Assembly: GCA_045107045.1 (NCBI GenBank)
Contig: JBGCFR010000007.1
Location: 26,359 to 90,358 of the forward strand
From: Putridiphycobacter sp045107045
Lineage (GTDB): Bacteria; Bacteroidota; Bacteroidia; Flavobacteriales_D; Crocinitomicaceae
Reading direction: 5' to 3'
DNA: 64,000 nt
Positions 9,851-19,398 of this stretch are shown here, piece after piece (position 1 is the stretch's first letter; each line of letters starts with the position of its first letter). A program made the position numbers and the translations under genes. The notes beneath the pieces were generated by a model. It ran no database searches. It worked only from the letters and a program-made list of their open reading frames with translations, and was not told where the DNA came from.

Positions 9851-11482
9851 ATGCTGAAAACTTTTTTTTCACAGTTAGTAATTTTATTTTTAAGTGGGCT
9901 CCTAATGGCAGCAAGTTTTCCTGCAACGGGAGGACTATTTCCTTTAATATTTATAGCTTTTGCTCCTGTAATTTGGTTTAATATTGATATTAATTCTACA
10001 GAAAAGTGGAGGTTTCTCAAACGATTTGTAGGCAATTATTTATTCGCTATAACTTTTAATGTTGCAGCAACTTGGTGGATTAAAAATGCAAGCTTAGAAG
10101 GGGCATTAATGGCATTTTTAGCAAATTCATTACTAATGACATTTCCCTTTTTTTTCTTTGGTTTCTTTACTCGAATATTAGGTAGAACTAAAGGAATCAT
10201 AAGTCTTATTGTACTGTGGATTTCTTTCGAACATATCCATCATCAATGGGATTTATCATGGCCTTGGCTAAGTTTTGGTAATGCTTTCGGAAGTCAACCA
10301 TGGCTAATTCAATGGTACGAGTATTCTGGAATTCAAGGTGGAACCTTGTGGGTACTAATAGTAAATGTTTTAATTTTTTTTATTCTCAGAAACATTTTAA
10401 TAAGAAAAGAGAAATTAAGCATTCAAACGCCTATTTTTATTGGACTAGTGTTAACGGTAACAGTCCCCGTATTAAGCAGTGTATTTATTTATTCTACTTA
10501 CAAAGAAGAAATTAATCCATTTAAAATTACTATTGTCCAGCCAAATTTAAACCCTTGGAATAGCGATTTTACAGGTCCAGGAGTTAAATTCACAACATCA
10601 ACATCTTCTCAAATAGAGCGGATGTTAGATATGGTTGATGAAAAGGTAGATGACAATACAGGATTTGTGCTGTTTCCTGAAACGGCATTGTCTTCATATA
10701 TGGATGAAGCTGTTTTAGATAACCTTGGTGTTATCTATAAACTTCGAAAATTTTCAAGATCTAAGGCTAGTGTACCTATTTTTATTGGCGCTGATACTTA
10801 TGGATTATTTAAGACAAAGCGCCCTTTTCCAGCAATTAAAAAGAGTACTTATTGGATTGAAAATTACAATACAGCACTGCTTATAGATACTGATAAACCA
10901 ATTGATGTTTATCATAAATCTAAGCTGGTTTTAGGGGTTGAAAAACTTCCATTTGTCGACTTTCTCCCTTTTTTAGCAAAATGGTCTGTGTCTCTAGGTG
11001 GAACAGCTGGCATATTGGTTGAGAACAAAGATCCCAAAAATTTTGCACCTAAAGGTGTGAAATCTGCTCCATTGATTTGTTATGAGTCTGTATATGGTGA
11101 GTATGTTACACAATTTACAAAAATGGGAGCGGAGTTATTATGCGTCATAACAAACGACGGATGGTGGGGAGATACTCCTGGATATAAACAGCACTTAACA
11201 TTTTCTCAAATAAGAGCCATTGAAAATAGACGCTCATTAGCAAGATCTGCAAATACTGGTATTTCTTGTTTTATTAATCAAAGAGGGGACATAGAACAAA
11301 TGTTAGATTGGAATGTTGAGGGAGTTATTAGCCAGGAAATTAATAGAAACTTAGAAATTACATTTTATGTTCGTTATGGCGATTTGCTAGGAAGAATTTC
11401 AGAATTTCTTTTAATAGGTATCTTCTTAATGGCTATAAGTAACCATATTCGCCGTAAGAAGCAAATCAGTAAAGAGACTTAA
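9851..11482 (+). CDS. lnt: Apolipoprotein N-acyltransferase
   Basis: Lnt adds the third acyl chain to the N-terminal cysteine of lipoproteins in the inner membrane, the last step before lipoprotein sorting. The N-terminal half (about residues 1-215) has six to seven transmembrane helices. The periplasmic carbon-nitrogen hydrolase domain carries the catalytic triad: Glu277 in FPETALSSY, Lys356 in YHKSKL and Cys410 in LICYESVYG. A last helix lies near the C-terminus. I start at the ATG at 9851 because a TTG start at 9818 would lie inside the promoter. Length (543) is normal. Its 3' end overlaps the convergent Gre-like gene by 17 bases. Confidence 0.93.
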   Translation: MLKTFFSQLVILFLSGLLMAASFPATGGLFPLIFIAFAPVIWFNIDINSTEKWRFLKRFVGNYLFAITFNVAATWWIKNASLEGALMAFLANSLLMTFPFFFFGFFTRILGRTKGIISLIVLWISFEHIHHQWDLSWPWLSFGNAFGSQPWLIQWYEYSGIQGGTLWVLIVNVLIFFILRNILIRKEKLSIQTPIFIGLVLTVTVPVLSSVFIYSTYKEEINPFKITIVQPNLNPWNSDFTGPGVKFTTSTSSQIERMLDMVDEKVDDNTGFVLFPETALSSYMDEAVLDNLGVIYKLRKFSRSKASVPIFIGADTYGLFKTKRPFPAIKKSTYWIENYNTALLIDTDKPIDVYHKSKLVLGVEKLPFVDFLPFLAKWSVSLGGTAGILVENKDPKNFAPKGVKSAPLICYESVYGEYVTQFTKMGAELLCVITNDGWWGDTPGYKQHLTFSQIRAIENRRSLARSANTGISCFINQRGDIEQMLDWNVEGVISQEINRNLEITFYVRYGDLLGRISEFLLIGIFLMAISNHIRRKKQISKET

Positions 11483-11921
11483 TCCTGTATTGTCGATTCA
11501 TAACAATTACGGAATTGGTGTTAATGCCTTTAGCTAAGCTTTGAGCTAGAGGTGAAGCTAATGAGATGATCGTAAAATCAATTGAGTCAATTTTGGCCTT
11601 ACCAGCGTTAATAGCAATAAAAAAAGAGCCTTTGTCAGTTTCTATAACTGAACCTAAACCTACTTTATCAATTGATTTTTCTATGTTGATTTGATTTAAT
11701 ACTTTTTTTAGTTTTAATAGCTCATTGAGTTGATGACTTTTTTTTTCAATTTCTAAATGCATCATTGCTCTACTTGTATCATGCTTGTCGCCAGCAGTAC
11801 TTTGACTTTCAGAGTCTAGTGAGTTTTTTGAGTCTGAAATGGCATCCAACAAATTATTTTGCTTTTCTTGAAGGTAGTCAAAACAGTAATTTAGAAGTTT
11901 TTTTTTAATAGGTTTTGGCAT
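11466..11921 (-). CDS. Small GreA/GreB-like protein
   Basis: This is a 151-residue soluble protein. The N-terminal half (about 1-85) is helical and charged and contains the stretch SQSTAGDKHDTSRAMMHLE, conserved in a Bacteroidota family often mislabelled 3-oxoacyl-ACP synthase. The C-terminal half (about 90-150), with GLGSVIETDKGSFFIA and ISLASPLAQSLAKG, resembles the FKBP-like C-terminal domain of GreA/GreB ('S P L G ... G' motif). It may therefore bind RNA polymerase's secondary channel, but I cannot confirm the acidic tip residues. It is a single gene convergent with lnt and divergent from folE. Confidence 0.7.
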   Translation of the reverse strand: MPKPIKKKLLNYCFDYLQEKQNNLLDAISDSKNSLDSESQSTAGDKHDTSRAMMHLEIEKKSHQLNELLKLKKVLNQINIEKSIDKVGLGSVIETDKGSFFIAINAGKAKIDSIDFTIISLASPLAQSLAKGINTNSVIVMNRQYRIKSLY

Positions 11922-11991
11922 AGAATTGTTTCAAGGCATGAATATAGGTTAACTAATTTTATTTAAATCAAATTTTATCAAACTTATGGTG

Positions 11992-11999
11992 TAAATTTG
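11992..11999 (+). promoter_or_regulatory. TAnnTTTG box of folE
   Basis: TAAATTTG matches the -7 consensus and lies 16 bases before the folE ATG. No clear upstream TTTG at the usual distance. Confidence 0.55.
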
Positions 12000-12015
12000 T
12001 ACCCAAATAAAAGAA

Positions 12016-12675
12016 ATGAAAGAAAACACTGAAATTGAAGAAATGGACCACCATTTCGGAACAGCAGGTGACACGCCACTTCGCGAAGATGCATTTGAAT
12101 TATCTGACGATAGAAAAATTGAAATAATTCAAGGGAAATTTGCAGAAATAATGGAAACTCTAGGTCTAGATTTAACTGATGATAGCTTAAAGTCTACACC
12201 AAATAGAGTTGCTAAAATGTATGTCAAAGAACTGTTTGGAGGATTAAATCCTAATAGTGCGCCTAAGAATTCAACATTTGAAAATAAATATAAGTATAAT
12301 CAAATGCTTGTTGAAAAGGACATCACAGTTTATTCTACATGTGAACATCACTTTTTACCAATTGTCGGTATTGCTCATATTGCCTATTTTTCAAAAGGAA
12401 AGGTGATTGGATTATCTAAAATGAATCGAATTGTAGATCATTATGCCAAGCGCCCTTCAGTGCAAGAAAGACTAACTATGCAAGTTGTAAAACATTTGCA
12501 AGGATTCCTAGGAACTGAAGATGTAGCTTGTGTTATTGACGCGAAACATTTATGTGTAAATTCAAGAGGAATTAAAGATATACAAAGCAGTACAGTAACA
12601 GCAGAATTTGGTGGAAAGTTTGCGGACCCTGAAGTAAAAAAGGAATTCTTGAGTTATTTGCAAATGAAATTGTGA
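12016..12675 (+). CDS. folE: GTP cyclohydrolase I
   Basis: This enzyme converts GTP to dihydroneopterin triphosphate, the first step of folate (or pterin) synthesis. The zinc ligands are visible: Cys109 and His112 in STCEHHFLPI, and Cys180 in AKHLCV. The substrate-binding stretch GLSKMNRIVDHYAKRPSVQE is intact. At 219 residues with a poorly conserved acidic N-terminal extension of about 30 residues, it fits bacterial FolE. It is preceded by its own promoter and abuts the convergent MFS gene (no gap), so it is probably monocistronic. Confidence 0.97.
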   Translation: MKENTEIEEMDHHFGTAGDTPLREDAFELSDDRKIEIIQGKFAEIMETLGLDLTDDSLKSTPNRVAKMYVKELFGGLNPNSAPKNSTFENKYKYNQMLVEKDITVYSTCEHHFLPIVGIAHIAYFSKGKVIGLSKMNRIVDHYAKRPSVQERLTMQVVKHLQGFLGTEDVACVIDAKHLCVNSRGIKDIQSSTVTAEFGGKFADPEVKKEFLSYLQMKL

Positions 12676-13860
12676 TTAGTTTTTACTGACCTTTAAAAAA
12701 TTTCTGAAGTATAAATAGAGTATTGCCAAAATGATTAGGAATATACCAAGTAAAAAAGCGTGGTTAAAAAGAAGGGGATTGTTTTGATATACTTTTTGGG
12801 CACTATATGTTCCAGCTAAAATACCTAATTCTAAGGCAATAAAAAGCGTACCCATGCCTCTCCCTTTAAACTCAGGGTTAGCCAAATCGGTAGTCCATGC
12901 AAAAAGTGATGGAGTTATAATTCCAGTAGCAATACCATAAATAGCCCCGGAAAGCATGAATGTAGCTGGAGAAGTGGATATGAATGAAAGTGCTAAAGCA
13001 ATCAGCATAAGTGATAGTCCAACGTATAAGTTTTTTACCCTTCCATACTTATCAGCTGCTCTCCCTGCAAAAAATCGAACAAAAATAGTTGTGCCAGTTG
13101 TAAAGCCATAAAACATTCCCTTATTTACTAAACCCAAATGTTTACTGAAATCTGGTACCAAAAGAAAATATATGCCACCTACCATTGCTGTCAAAAACAT
13201 AATTACCATGGGATGAAAAACTTCGGGAGCAATAACTTCGTTTAATTTAGGAACAATATTTTTCCAGTTAATAATGGTTTGTGTTTTATTTGATTCTTCA
13301 ATAAACGGCACAGTGATTAATGCCAATAACCCCATAATTGCTGATACATAAAAAAGGCCATTTATTCCAAATAAACTATGCGTAAAGGAGCTCATGTAGT
13401 TTCCTAATCCAAAGCCCACACTTATAGTTAAACTGAATATTCCCATAGCTTCCCCTCTTTTACCTATAGGTACCACATCAGCTACTAATGCAGTCGCTCC
13501 AGTTGGTTGAAAACCTGTACTAAAACCATGCATAAACCTTAAGAATAGAAAACCAGTTACCGTTGTAAATAAGGGATACAAAAATGAAACTACCACGGAA
13601 ACAATAATGCCAATATATAGTGTGATTTTTCTACCGAAATTATCTGCCAATTTTCCGCTAAAAGGCCTTGATATTCCAGCTGCAATTGTCCAGAGTCCAA
13701 GTATCATCCATTTTTGGTCTGGTCCTCCTAATTCAGTTAAATAATCATTTAACTCAGGGATTAAAATATTAAAGCTTGTCATGAAAACAAGCATATTTAG
13801 ACTTAATAGCCAAAAAGAAATAGGATATGTATTATTGTTTTTGATTTTGCAAAGAAACAC
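12676..13860 (-). CDS. Major facilitator superfamily transporter
   Basis: This is a 12-helix MFS transporter of 394 residues. The MFS loop motif between helices 2 and 3 reads GKLADNFGRK, and a second copy in the C-terminal half reads GRAADKYGR. The pattern of a 12-helix drug/sugar-type exporter is clear but nothing in the sequence points to a substrate. The frame begins with GTG at 13860; no ATG lies near that end, so GTG is the likely start. It follows a terminator hairpin that separates it from the upstream Spy-like gene, so it probably has its own promoter (a near-match TACTTTG lies right at the start). Confidence 0.88.
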   Translation of the reverse strand: MFLCKIKNNNTYPISFWLLSLNMLVFMTSFNILIPELNDYLTELGGPDQKWMILGLWTIAAGISRPFSGKLADNFGRKITLYIGIIVSVVVSFLYPLFTTVTGFLFLRFMHGFSTGFQPTGATALVADVVPIGKRGEAMGIFSLTISVGFGLGNYMSSFTHSLFGINGLFYVSAIMGLLALITVPFIEESNKTQTIINWKNIVPKLNEVIAPEVFHPMVIMFLTAMVGGIYFLLVPDFSKHLGLVNKGMFYGFTTGTTIFVRFFAGRAADKYGRVKNLYVGLSLMLIALALSFISTSPATFMLSGAIYGIATGIITPSLFAWTTDLANPEFKGRGMGTLFIALELGILAGTYSAQKVYQNNPLLFNHAFLLGIFLIILAILYLYFRNFLKVSKN

Positions 13861-13888
13861 AAAGTATTCTTTGCAAGGTTAGTATTCA

Positions 13889-13920
13889 AAAAAAAAACAC
13901 TTTCTTTTTGGAAAGTGCTT
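13889..13920 (-). terminator. Terminator after the Spy-like gene
   Basis: On the minus strand a 7-bp stem (GAAAGTG/CACTTTC, bases 13917-13911 and 13904-13898) with a six-base loop runs into nine T's. It lies immediately after the stop of the 13927-14343 gene. T's also follow on the plus strand, so it could act in both directions. Confidence 0.75.
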
Positions 13921-13926
13921 TTTTAG

Positions 13927-14343
13927 TTATTGGTCTATATTTGCTGGGATTGGCGGCTTCGGTGGTTTTGGTACTCTTTTTTCCTTCCGCTTAGCAATTA
14001 TTTCTTCTAGTTTCGCATTTTGCTCCTCAGAAAGTACAGTTGACACTTTAGCGTGATGCTTAGTTTTTTCAGTCACAGCCTTTTTCTTTAGTGCCAATTT
14101 CTCAGCTCTTAATGCATCTTGTTCTTTGGCATATTTTAAATTTAACTGGTAGATGGTTTCCGCTAGGTTTTTATCTAATGCCAATGACTTAGTCATTTGA
14201 TCAGTCTTCTTTTTAGCTCTTTCAGCTGGGCTTAATTTCACATGCTGTTTCTTTTTCATTACAACTTCTGATTGTTGTGCGAAACTTTTCGTTATGCCTG
14301 CCATTAATACCAGTAGACATAGTGTTAAAATAGTTTTTTTCAT
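13927..14343 (-). CDS. Small periplasmic Spy/DUF4890-like protein
   Basis: This is a 138-residue secreted protein with a signal peptide ending SFAQ (about residue 23). The mature part is rich in Lys, Glu and Ala and strongly helical (about 40-120), with the pattern LSPAERAKKKTDQMTKSLAL and LSEEQNAKLEEI that recalls the LTxxQ motifs of Spy/CpxP-like periplasmic chaperones and Bacteroidota DUF4890 proteins. The C-terminus is proline-rich (PKPPKPPIP). A role in envelope stress or binding unfolded proteins is an inference from the fold type. It is monocistronic with a terminator just behind it. Confidence 0.72.
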   Translation of the reverse strand: MKKTILTLCLLVLMAGITKSFAQQSEVVMKKKQHVKLSPAERAKKKTDQMTKSLALDKNLAETIYQLNLKYAKEQDALRAEKLALKKKAVTEKTKHHAKVSTVLSEEQNAKLEEIIAKRKEKRVPKPPKPPIPANIDQ

Positions 14344-14424
14344 CTCTTTTTATATTGGTTTAATACTATGACCATAAAAAAGACAAAAGGTTTAATTAAT
14401 ATGAAAAAAGTGAATCAAAGTGTA

Positions 14425-15381
14425 CTAATAGTCAATTGAAAGATTTTTTATATAGTTTGCTATACTAATTGACAGAGACTGACTACCTTTTTGGTTGAGA
14501 TGTGTAGGATTATAAAAGAATTCTTTGTTTTTACTTATTAATGAGTCTTTATAATCAATAAAGAAACAAGTTTCTGATAGCAAGCTAGCCTGGTAATATA
14601 AGTTTGCAATAGAGTCACGGTTTCTAATGAAATCATGAAATTCTATGTATTCAGGTGCGTAGACTATAAAATGATAAATTGAATCTATTTCTCTATTTTC
14701 TATTGATTCTTTGAAATTTTCGTAGACTATATTGTTAATTTGTATGGTTTTCCCATTAGGATTATTCGCTTTTTCAATATCGAAGTCTTTTTCCCACGCT
14801 GGATTTTTTTTCGGATAGTATCCCTTGTAGCCTTCACTTTTGAATTTTTTTAATCCTAGAATTTCGGCAGTTGCCGCCATAATACTATTTGATTGGCCAT
14901 AGTACCTCCAAAAAGGTAAATTGTAATTACTCCATGAAAAACCATCATACCGGCGCATCTGTTCAACTAATGCACTATCATCCATATAGGGTAAAAATTG
15001 TTCCGAATTGTACAGGTCATCTCTTTTTTGAAAAGAAAAATGATCAACAATTTGTATTGTAATTTTTTCTTTTTTATTATTGCGAGCATAAATCGAGTAT
15101 TTTACATCTTGAAAAGGGAGTTTGTAACCTTCCATTCCAAGATTGTATGAATCTAAATTTAGAATTGTATCAATTATTAAGGGGTTAATCATCTTACGAG
15201 CACGTGAACTTCCTATAATTAAGAGGTCAGCATTAATGTTAGATGAAAAAACTTCGTTCCACTCTTTGCAGTCTATGTACTCACTATTTTTTAATGCACT
15301 ATCAATGGACTTAAAATAGACTAAATAGGCAGTAACAAGTATGCTGCTAAATAGAATGATATTGATTAAGAATTTTTTCAT
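14425..15381 (-). CDS. SGNH-like protein paired with MBOAT O-acyltransferase
   Basis: This is a membrane-anchored protein (one helix at about residues 4-24) with a periplasmic SGNH/GDSL-like domain. A block I-like motif appears in LLIIGSSRARKM, and a late motif NPTHLNQKG resembles the catalytic D/T-x-x-H block V. Such proteins act with MBOAT membrane acyltransferases, as AlgX/AlgJ do with AlgI in alginate acetylation. I place the start at 15381 because the ATG overlaps the stop of the MBOAT gene (TAATG), a translational coupling signal; the longer frame to 15462 would run back inside the MBOAT gene. The target polymer is unknown. Confidence 0.78.
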   Translation of the reverse strand: MKKFLINIILFSSILVTAYLVYFKSIDSALKNSEYIDCKEWNEVFSSNINADLLIIGSSRARKMINPLIIDTILNLDSYNLGMEGYKLPFQDVKYSIYARNNKKEKITIQIVDHFSFQKRDDLYNSEQFLPYMDDSALVEQMRRYDGFSWSNYNLPFWRYYGQSNSIMAATAEILGLKKFKSEGYKGYYPKKNPAWEKDFDIEKANNPNGKTIQINNIVYENFKESIENREIDSIYHFIVYAPEYIEFHDFIRNRDSIANLYYQASLLSETCFFIDYKDSLISKNKEFFYNPTHLNQKGSQSLSISIANYIKNLSIDY

Positions 15382-16823
15382 TAAAACTGAAAATAAATAA
15401 AATCTTGTTGGTTTCCTCCAAAAGTAAAAATTATGAAGATTATAATAAGATAAATTGACCAATTGACCAATCTTGAAAACTTAAGGTTTAATCGTTCTAA
15501 AACATGTAACTTATCTTTATTAATCCATTCAATTATAATAAATGCTAAAACCAGTAAAATGATTTTAGCATTATCAAAGCTCAAATTAAAGGCGGTATAA
15601 TTTGTTAAATCAAAAATATTTAAGATGTAACGTGATGCAATTGCAACAGAATCAGCTCTGAAGAAAATCCAAGCAAAACAGGTTATAATGAATGTGAGGC
15701 TGATATTTAAAAAGTCTCTAAATGATGGGAAGAATAAATTTGTTTTTATGGTATCAATATTTCTTCTGTTTCTATTTGTCAGCAATAATGGGATAAAAAA
15801 TAGTGCATTTAGGCCTCCCCAAACAATGAATGTCCAATTAGCACCATGCCAAAAACCGCTAACAACAAAAATAATAAATGTGTTTCTGACTTTACTTAGC
15901 GTTCCTCCTCGACTTCCACCAAGTGGTATATATAAATAGTCTCTAAACCATGTTGATAGAGATATATGCCATCTTCGCCAAAATTCTCCAATATCTCTCG
16001 AAAAATATGGAAAAGCGAAATTCGCCATTAGTCTAAAGCCAAATAGTTTAGAGAGTCCAATCGCAATGTCGGAATAGCCAGAAAAGTCTCCATAGATTTG
16101 AAAAGCAAATGCAATTGCTCCAATTATGAGCATTCCTGAAGGTTCTGTTTCATAGTTTAGAAACACGGCGTTTGCAATGGTAGCACAATTATCGGCTATT
16201 ACTACTTTTTTTAATAAGCCCCACAAAATTTGCCTAAGTCCATCAACCGCTAATGCATAGTCGAAATGTCTTTTTTTCTGAAATTGAGGTAATAGATTGG
16301 TTGCCCTTTCAATTGGCCCTGCAACTAACTGTGGGAAGAAGCTGACAAAAGCAAAAAACGAGTCTAATTGTTTAGTCGCTTTAATATTACCTCTGTAAAC
16401 GTCAATAGTGTAACTTAAGGTTTGAAAAGTATAAAAACTTATACCTACAGGCAGTATTATCTCTAATGTTATTCCACTAAATTGATATCCTAGCAGTGAA
16501 AAAGCCTTGTTAAAATTATCTATAAAAAAGTTAAAATATTTGAAAACACCTAACATTCCCAAATTAACAAATAGGCTAAGATATAATAAGTACTTTTTTT
16601 TCTTAACGGATTGATTTTCTGTAATTCTATTCGCAATAAAATAATCAATAAACGAACTTAATATAATGAGTGCTAAAAATCGATAATCCCACCAACCATA
16701 AAATACATAAGAGGCCAAGATTAATAAAATATTTTGCAATCTGAAATTTTTCAGAAATACAAACCAGTACAATAGAAAAACTATTGGAATAAATACTGCA
16801 AAATCAAGTGAGTTGAATAACAT
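15381..16823 (-). CDS. MBOAT family O-acyltransferase (AlgI-like)
   Basis: This multipass membrane-bound O-acyltransferase (480 residues, about 11 helices) probably moves acetyl groups across the inner membrane for polysaccharide O-acetylation. Family motifs are clear: FFPQLVAGPIERA (about 165), FGDFSGYSDIAIG-type stretch (IYGDFSGYSDIAIGLSK, about 243), FWRRWHISLSTWFRDY (about 283) and SGFWHGANWTFIVWG (about 320), which contains the catalytic histidine. It is translationally coupled to the downstream SGNH partner. No polymer synthase lies next to it, so the substrate could be a surface glycan made elsewhere. Confidence 0.92.
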   Translation of the reverse strand: MLFNSLDFAVFIPIVFLLYWFVFLKNFRLQNILLILASYVFYGWWDYRFLALIILSSFIDYFIANRITENQSVKKKKYLLYLSLFVNLGMLGVFKYFNFFIDNFNKAFSLLGYQFSGITLEIILPVGISFYTFQTLSYTIDVYRGNIKATKQLDSFFAFVSFFPQLVAGPIERATNLLPQFQKKRHFDYALAVDGLRQILWGLLKKVVIADNCATIANAVFLNYETEPSGMLIIGAIAFAFQIYGDFSGYSDIAIGLSKLFGFRLMANFAFPYFSRDIGEFWRRWHISLSTWFRDYLYIPLGGSRGGTLSKVRNTFIIFVVSGFWHGANWTFIVWGGLNALFFIPLLLTNRNRRNIDTIKTNLFFPSFRDFLNISLTFIITCFAWIFFRADSVAIASRYILNIFDLTNYTAFNLSFDNAKIILLVLAFIIIEWINKDKLHVLERLNLKFSRLVNWSIYLIIIFIIFTFGGNQQDFIYFQF

Positions 16824-16903
16824 ACTTTAGTTTGTAAAACTAATATAATAAATGATTTTTTTGATTCACCGACTTAAATTATATGGTTGATCAAAACAAT
16901 AAA

Positions 16904-18163
16904 CTACCCAAAAGAAACTTCTGAAAAATCACTTTTATCAAAATATTTTATCGCTATTTCACGAAGCCTGTCAGGAGTAATATCATTAATTGTGCTGATA
17001 TAATGATTATAATATGATTTGCTTAGGTTTTGAAAATAGAGGTTTTTATTTTTTTCCATCATTGCAATAGCACCATCTGAATTGCGTAAAAATGAACCAA
17101 GCATATAATTTTTTACAATCAGCAATTCGCTTTGAGGAATTAATTCAGTTCGTAACTTTTCTAATTCAAAATAGATTTCTTTTAAAGTATCCTCACGCTT
17201 GTTTATGCCTACTTCTGTAGAGATGAAGAAATAAGATAGGTCCTGCTGGACAGATATTCCGGAACCAATGCCATATGTATAGCCTTTATCCTCTCTAATA
17301 TTTGTCATTAGTCTGCTACCAAAATATCCGCCTAAAACAACGTTTAGAATTTGAAAAGGAATAAAGTCAGAATCTTTTTTGTTCATGCATAGTCTACCAA
17401 CTCGAATTGCCGTTTGAACAGCATCAGCTTTAGTTTTGTATACACTTCCTTTACTTTGTATAGTGGGGGATACGTTTAGTGGGGTATGTGTTTCCGAAAA
17501 AAAACTAGCGAAAGTTTTTAGTTCTCCAATAAAGCTTTTAGATACGTTACCAACTAAAAAAATGGCTGGTTTTTTTTGCACATAATGTACTTTGAAAAAT
17601 GATTTTAAATCCTTCCTATTCACCAGATCAAAGTCATTTTTTGTTGCAAACTTACCATATGGATGCTCCTTACCAACAAGGCTTTTAATGAAAAGTCTTC
17701 GAGCCTTAATATTTACTTTTTCTTCATTCAAGTCAAACTCTTTTTTCTTAATATCTCTCCATTTATTGACCTCTGATTCTACAAAGTCATTATTCATGAA
17801 GGCAGATTGTATAATATCAAAAATTGAACTTATTTCTTTTGTAAGACCAAAAACTGTGAAGCCAGCATGGTCTCTATCAATTTGATGAGAGAGATAACCT
17901 CCAAACTCATCAATTTTTGTTGCAATTTCTTTAGCAGATAAATTGTCATTTCCACTAAAAAGAAGGTGGTTGCAAAATTGACTAATCAATGGTTTATTTT
18001 GATATTTGGAACCTGCATCCCATATTAAATCAAGTTTTACTGTATCATCTGGTATATCATTTATCCAAAATAAATCGATATCATTTCCTAAATCAATTTT
18101 TTTAGGATTTAATAAGTCAACTTGCTTAATTTTTGAAAGTTCAGGAGCTATTTTGCGGTTCAT
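16904..18163 (-). CDS. M16 peptidase subunit lacking the zinc motif
   Basis: This is an M16 (insulinase/pitrilysin-like) family protein of 419 residues. The site of the HxxEH zinc motif reads FCNHLLFSG (about 63-71), so it cannot bind zinc normally. It does retain the Arg/Tyr pair region (RLMTNIREDKGYTYGIGSG, about 285-303) that positions substrate in M16 heterodimers. The upstream gene encodes the zinc-bearing subunit and overlaps it by four bases (ATGA), so the two are almost surely a heteromeric protease. Neither has a signal peptide, so they look cytoplasmic. Confidence 0.9.
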   Translation of the reverse strand: MNRKIAPELSKIKQVDLLNPKKIDLGNDIDLFWINDIPDDTVKLDLIWDAGSKYQNKPLISQFCNHLLFSGNDNLSAKEIATKIDEFGGYLSHQIDRDHAGFTVFGLTKEISSIFDIIQSAFMNNDFVESEVNKWRDIKKKEFDLNEEKVNIKARRLFIKSLVGKEHPYGKFATKNDFDLVNRKDLKSFFKVHYVQKKPAIFLVGNVSKSFIGELKTFASFFSETHTPLNVSPTIQSKGSVYKTKADAVQTAIRVGRLCMNKKDSDFIPFQILNVVLGGYFGSRLMTNIREDKGYTYGIGSGISVQQDLSYFFISTEVGINKREDTLKEIYFELEKLRTELIPQSELLIVKNYMLGSFLRNSDGAIAMMEKNKNLYFQNLSKSYYNHYISTINDITPDRLREIAIKYFDKSDFSEVSFG

Positions 18164-19398
18164 TGTTCTGCGTTTATAGATAATATACTCACGTTTTCTG
18201 GCTTAAATTTGCTTTTCGAAAAGTCTCTAATTTGATTTAGGGAGATTTCTTCATATTTTTCTATTTCGTTATTTAACTCATCCAAATTATCTAGAATGGC
18301 TAATTGACTTATATTCATAACTCTATTTTGTATACTTTGATTCTGAAAGGCTTTCGCAGTTTTAAATTTATTTTTCACTTTGATGAGTTCATTTTCAGAA
18401 ATGTCATTTGTAGATAAGACGTTTAGCTCTTTCCAAACAGACTGTTCAGCAGTTTCAAAATCAACACCGTCGCTCAGGAATCCGCTCACAATAAACAATC
18501 CATGTTCAAATCCGCTTGAAATATAGGCGCTAATTTGTGTGAATAATTTTTGATTTTTCACTAATCTTTCATACAAACGAGCAGATTTACTCCCACTCAA
18601 AATATCGGATATTAAGTCTCCTAAAAAGTGATCTTCAGAAGTTCTATTTCCTATTCTAAATGCCATGTAAATTCCATTTGATGGCACTTTCCTATTAATA
18701 CTGAGCTCTCTCTTATTATTTTGTTTAGGTTCTGGCTCAATTGATCTATTATATTTATTACCAGATGGAATGTCACCATACCATTTTTCTATTTGATTTT
18801 TAATTTCTTTTCGATCGAAATTTCCTCCAATTACAAGAATTGCATTTTGTGGGCTATAATGCTTTTTGAAAAATGCTTTGACGTCATCCAAACTAGCGTT
18901 TTCGATATGACTCGTTTCAATACCAATTGTTGGCCATTTATACGGATGCTGTTTGTATATCAAAGGTCTAAACTCATGCCAAACGTCACCATAAGGCTGA
19001 TTTAAATACCTTTGTTTAAACTCTTCAATTACAACACTCTTTTGTACATCAAGACTTTTTTGAGTGAATGCTAGTGATAGCAGGCGATCACTCTCGAGCC
19101 ACAATGCGGTTTCAATATTAGCAGCAGGAATAGTGGAGTAGTAATTCGTAATATCATTATTAGTAAAAGCATTACATTCTCCTCCAGCTAATTGTAAGGG
19201 AGTATCAAAACTTTCTATATTTATAGATCCTCCAAACATTAAGTGTTCAAATAAGTGTGCAAAGCCAGTTTGTCTTTCATTCTCGTCTCGCGCACCTACA
19301 TCAAAAATTGTATTCACAACAACCAATGGAGTTGTATTATCAAAGTGAAGAATAATTTTAAGGCCATTATTCAGTTCATACTGATCAATTTCAATCAT
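18160..19398 (-). CDS. M16 zinc metallopeptidase, catalytic subunit
   Basis: This is the active partner of the M16 pair (412 residues). The inverted zinc motif HLFEH is at residues 48-52, with a downstream WLESDRL glutamate as probable third ligand. It carries ARLYERLVKNQKL where the companion has the Arg/Tyr pair, so the two active-site halves seem split between subunits, as in known bacterial M16B heterodimers. No signal peptide is seen. Its start overlaps the stop of the upstream oxidoreductase by eight bases, so three genes form one operon. Substrates cannot be predicted; such enzymes often clear peptides or signal peptides. Confidence 0.92.
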   Translation of the reverse strand: MIEIDQYELNNGLKIILHFDNTTPLVVVNTIFDVGARDENERQTGFAHLFEHLMFGGSINIESFDTPLQLAGGECNAFTNNDITNYYSTIPAANIETALWLESDRLLSLAFTQKSLDVQKSVVIEEFKQRYLNQPYGDVWHEFRPLIYKQHPYKWPTIGIETSHIENASLDDVKAFFKKHYSPQNAILVIGGNFDRKEIKNQIEKWYGDIPSGNKYNRSIEPEPKQNNKRELSINRKVPSNGIYMAFRIGNRTSEDHFLGDLISDILSGSKSARLYERLVKNQKLFTQISAYISSGFEHGLFIVSGFLSDGVDFETAEQSVWKELNVLSTNDISENELIKVKNKFKTAKAFQNQSIQNRVMNISQLAILDNLDELNNEIEKYEEISLNQIRDFSKSKFKPENVSILSINAEQ

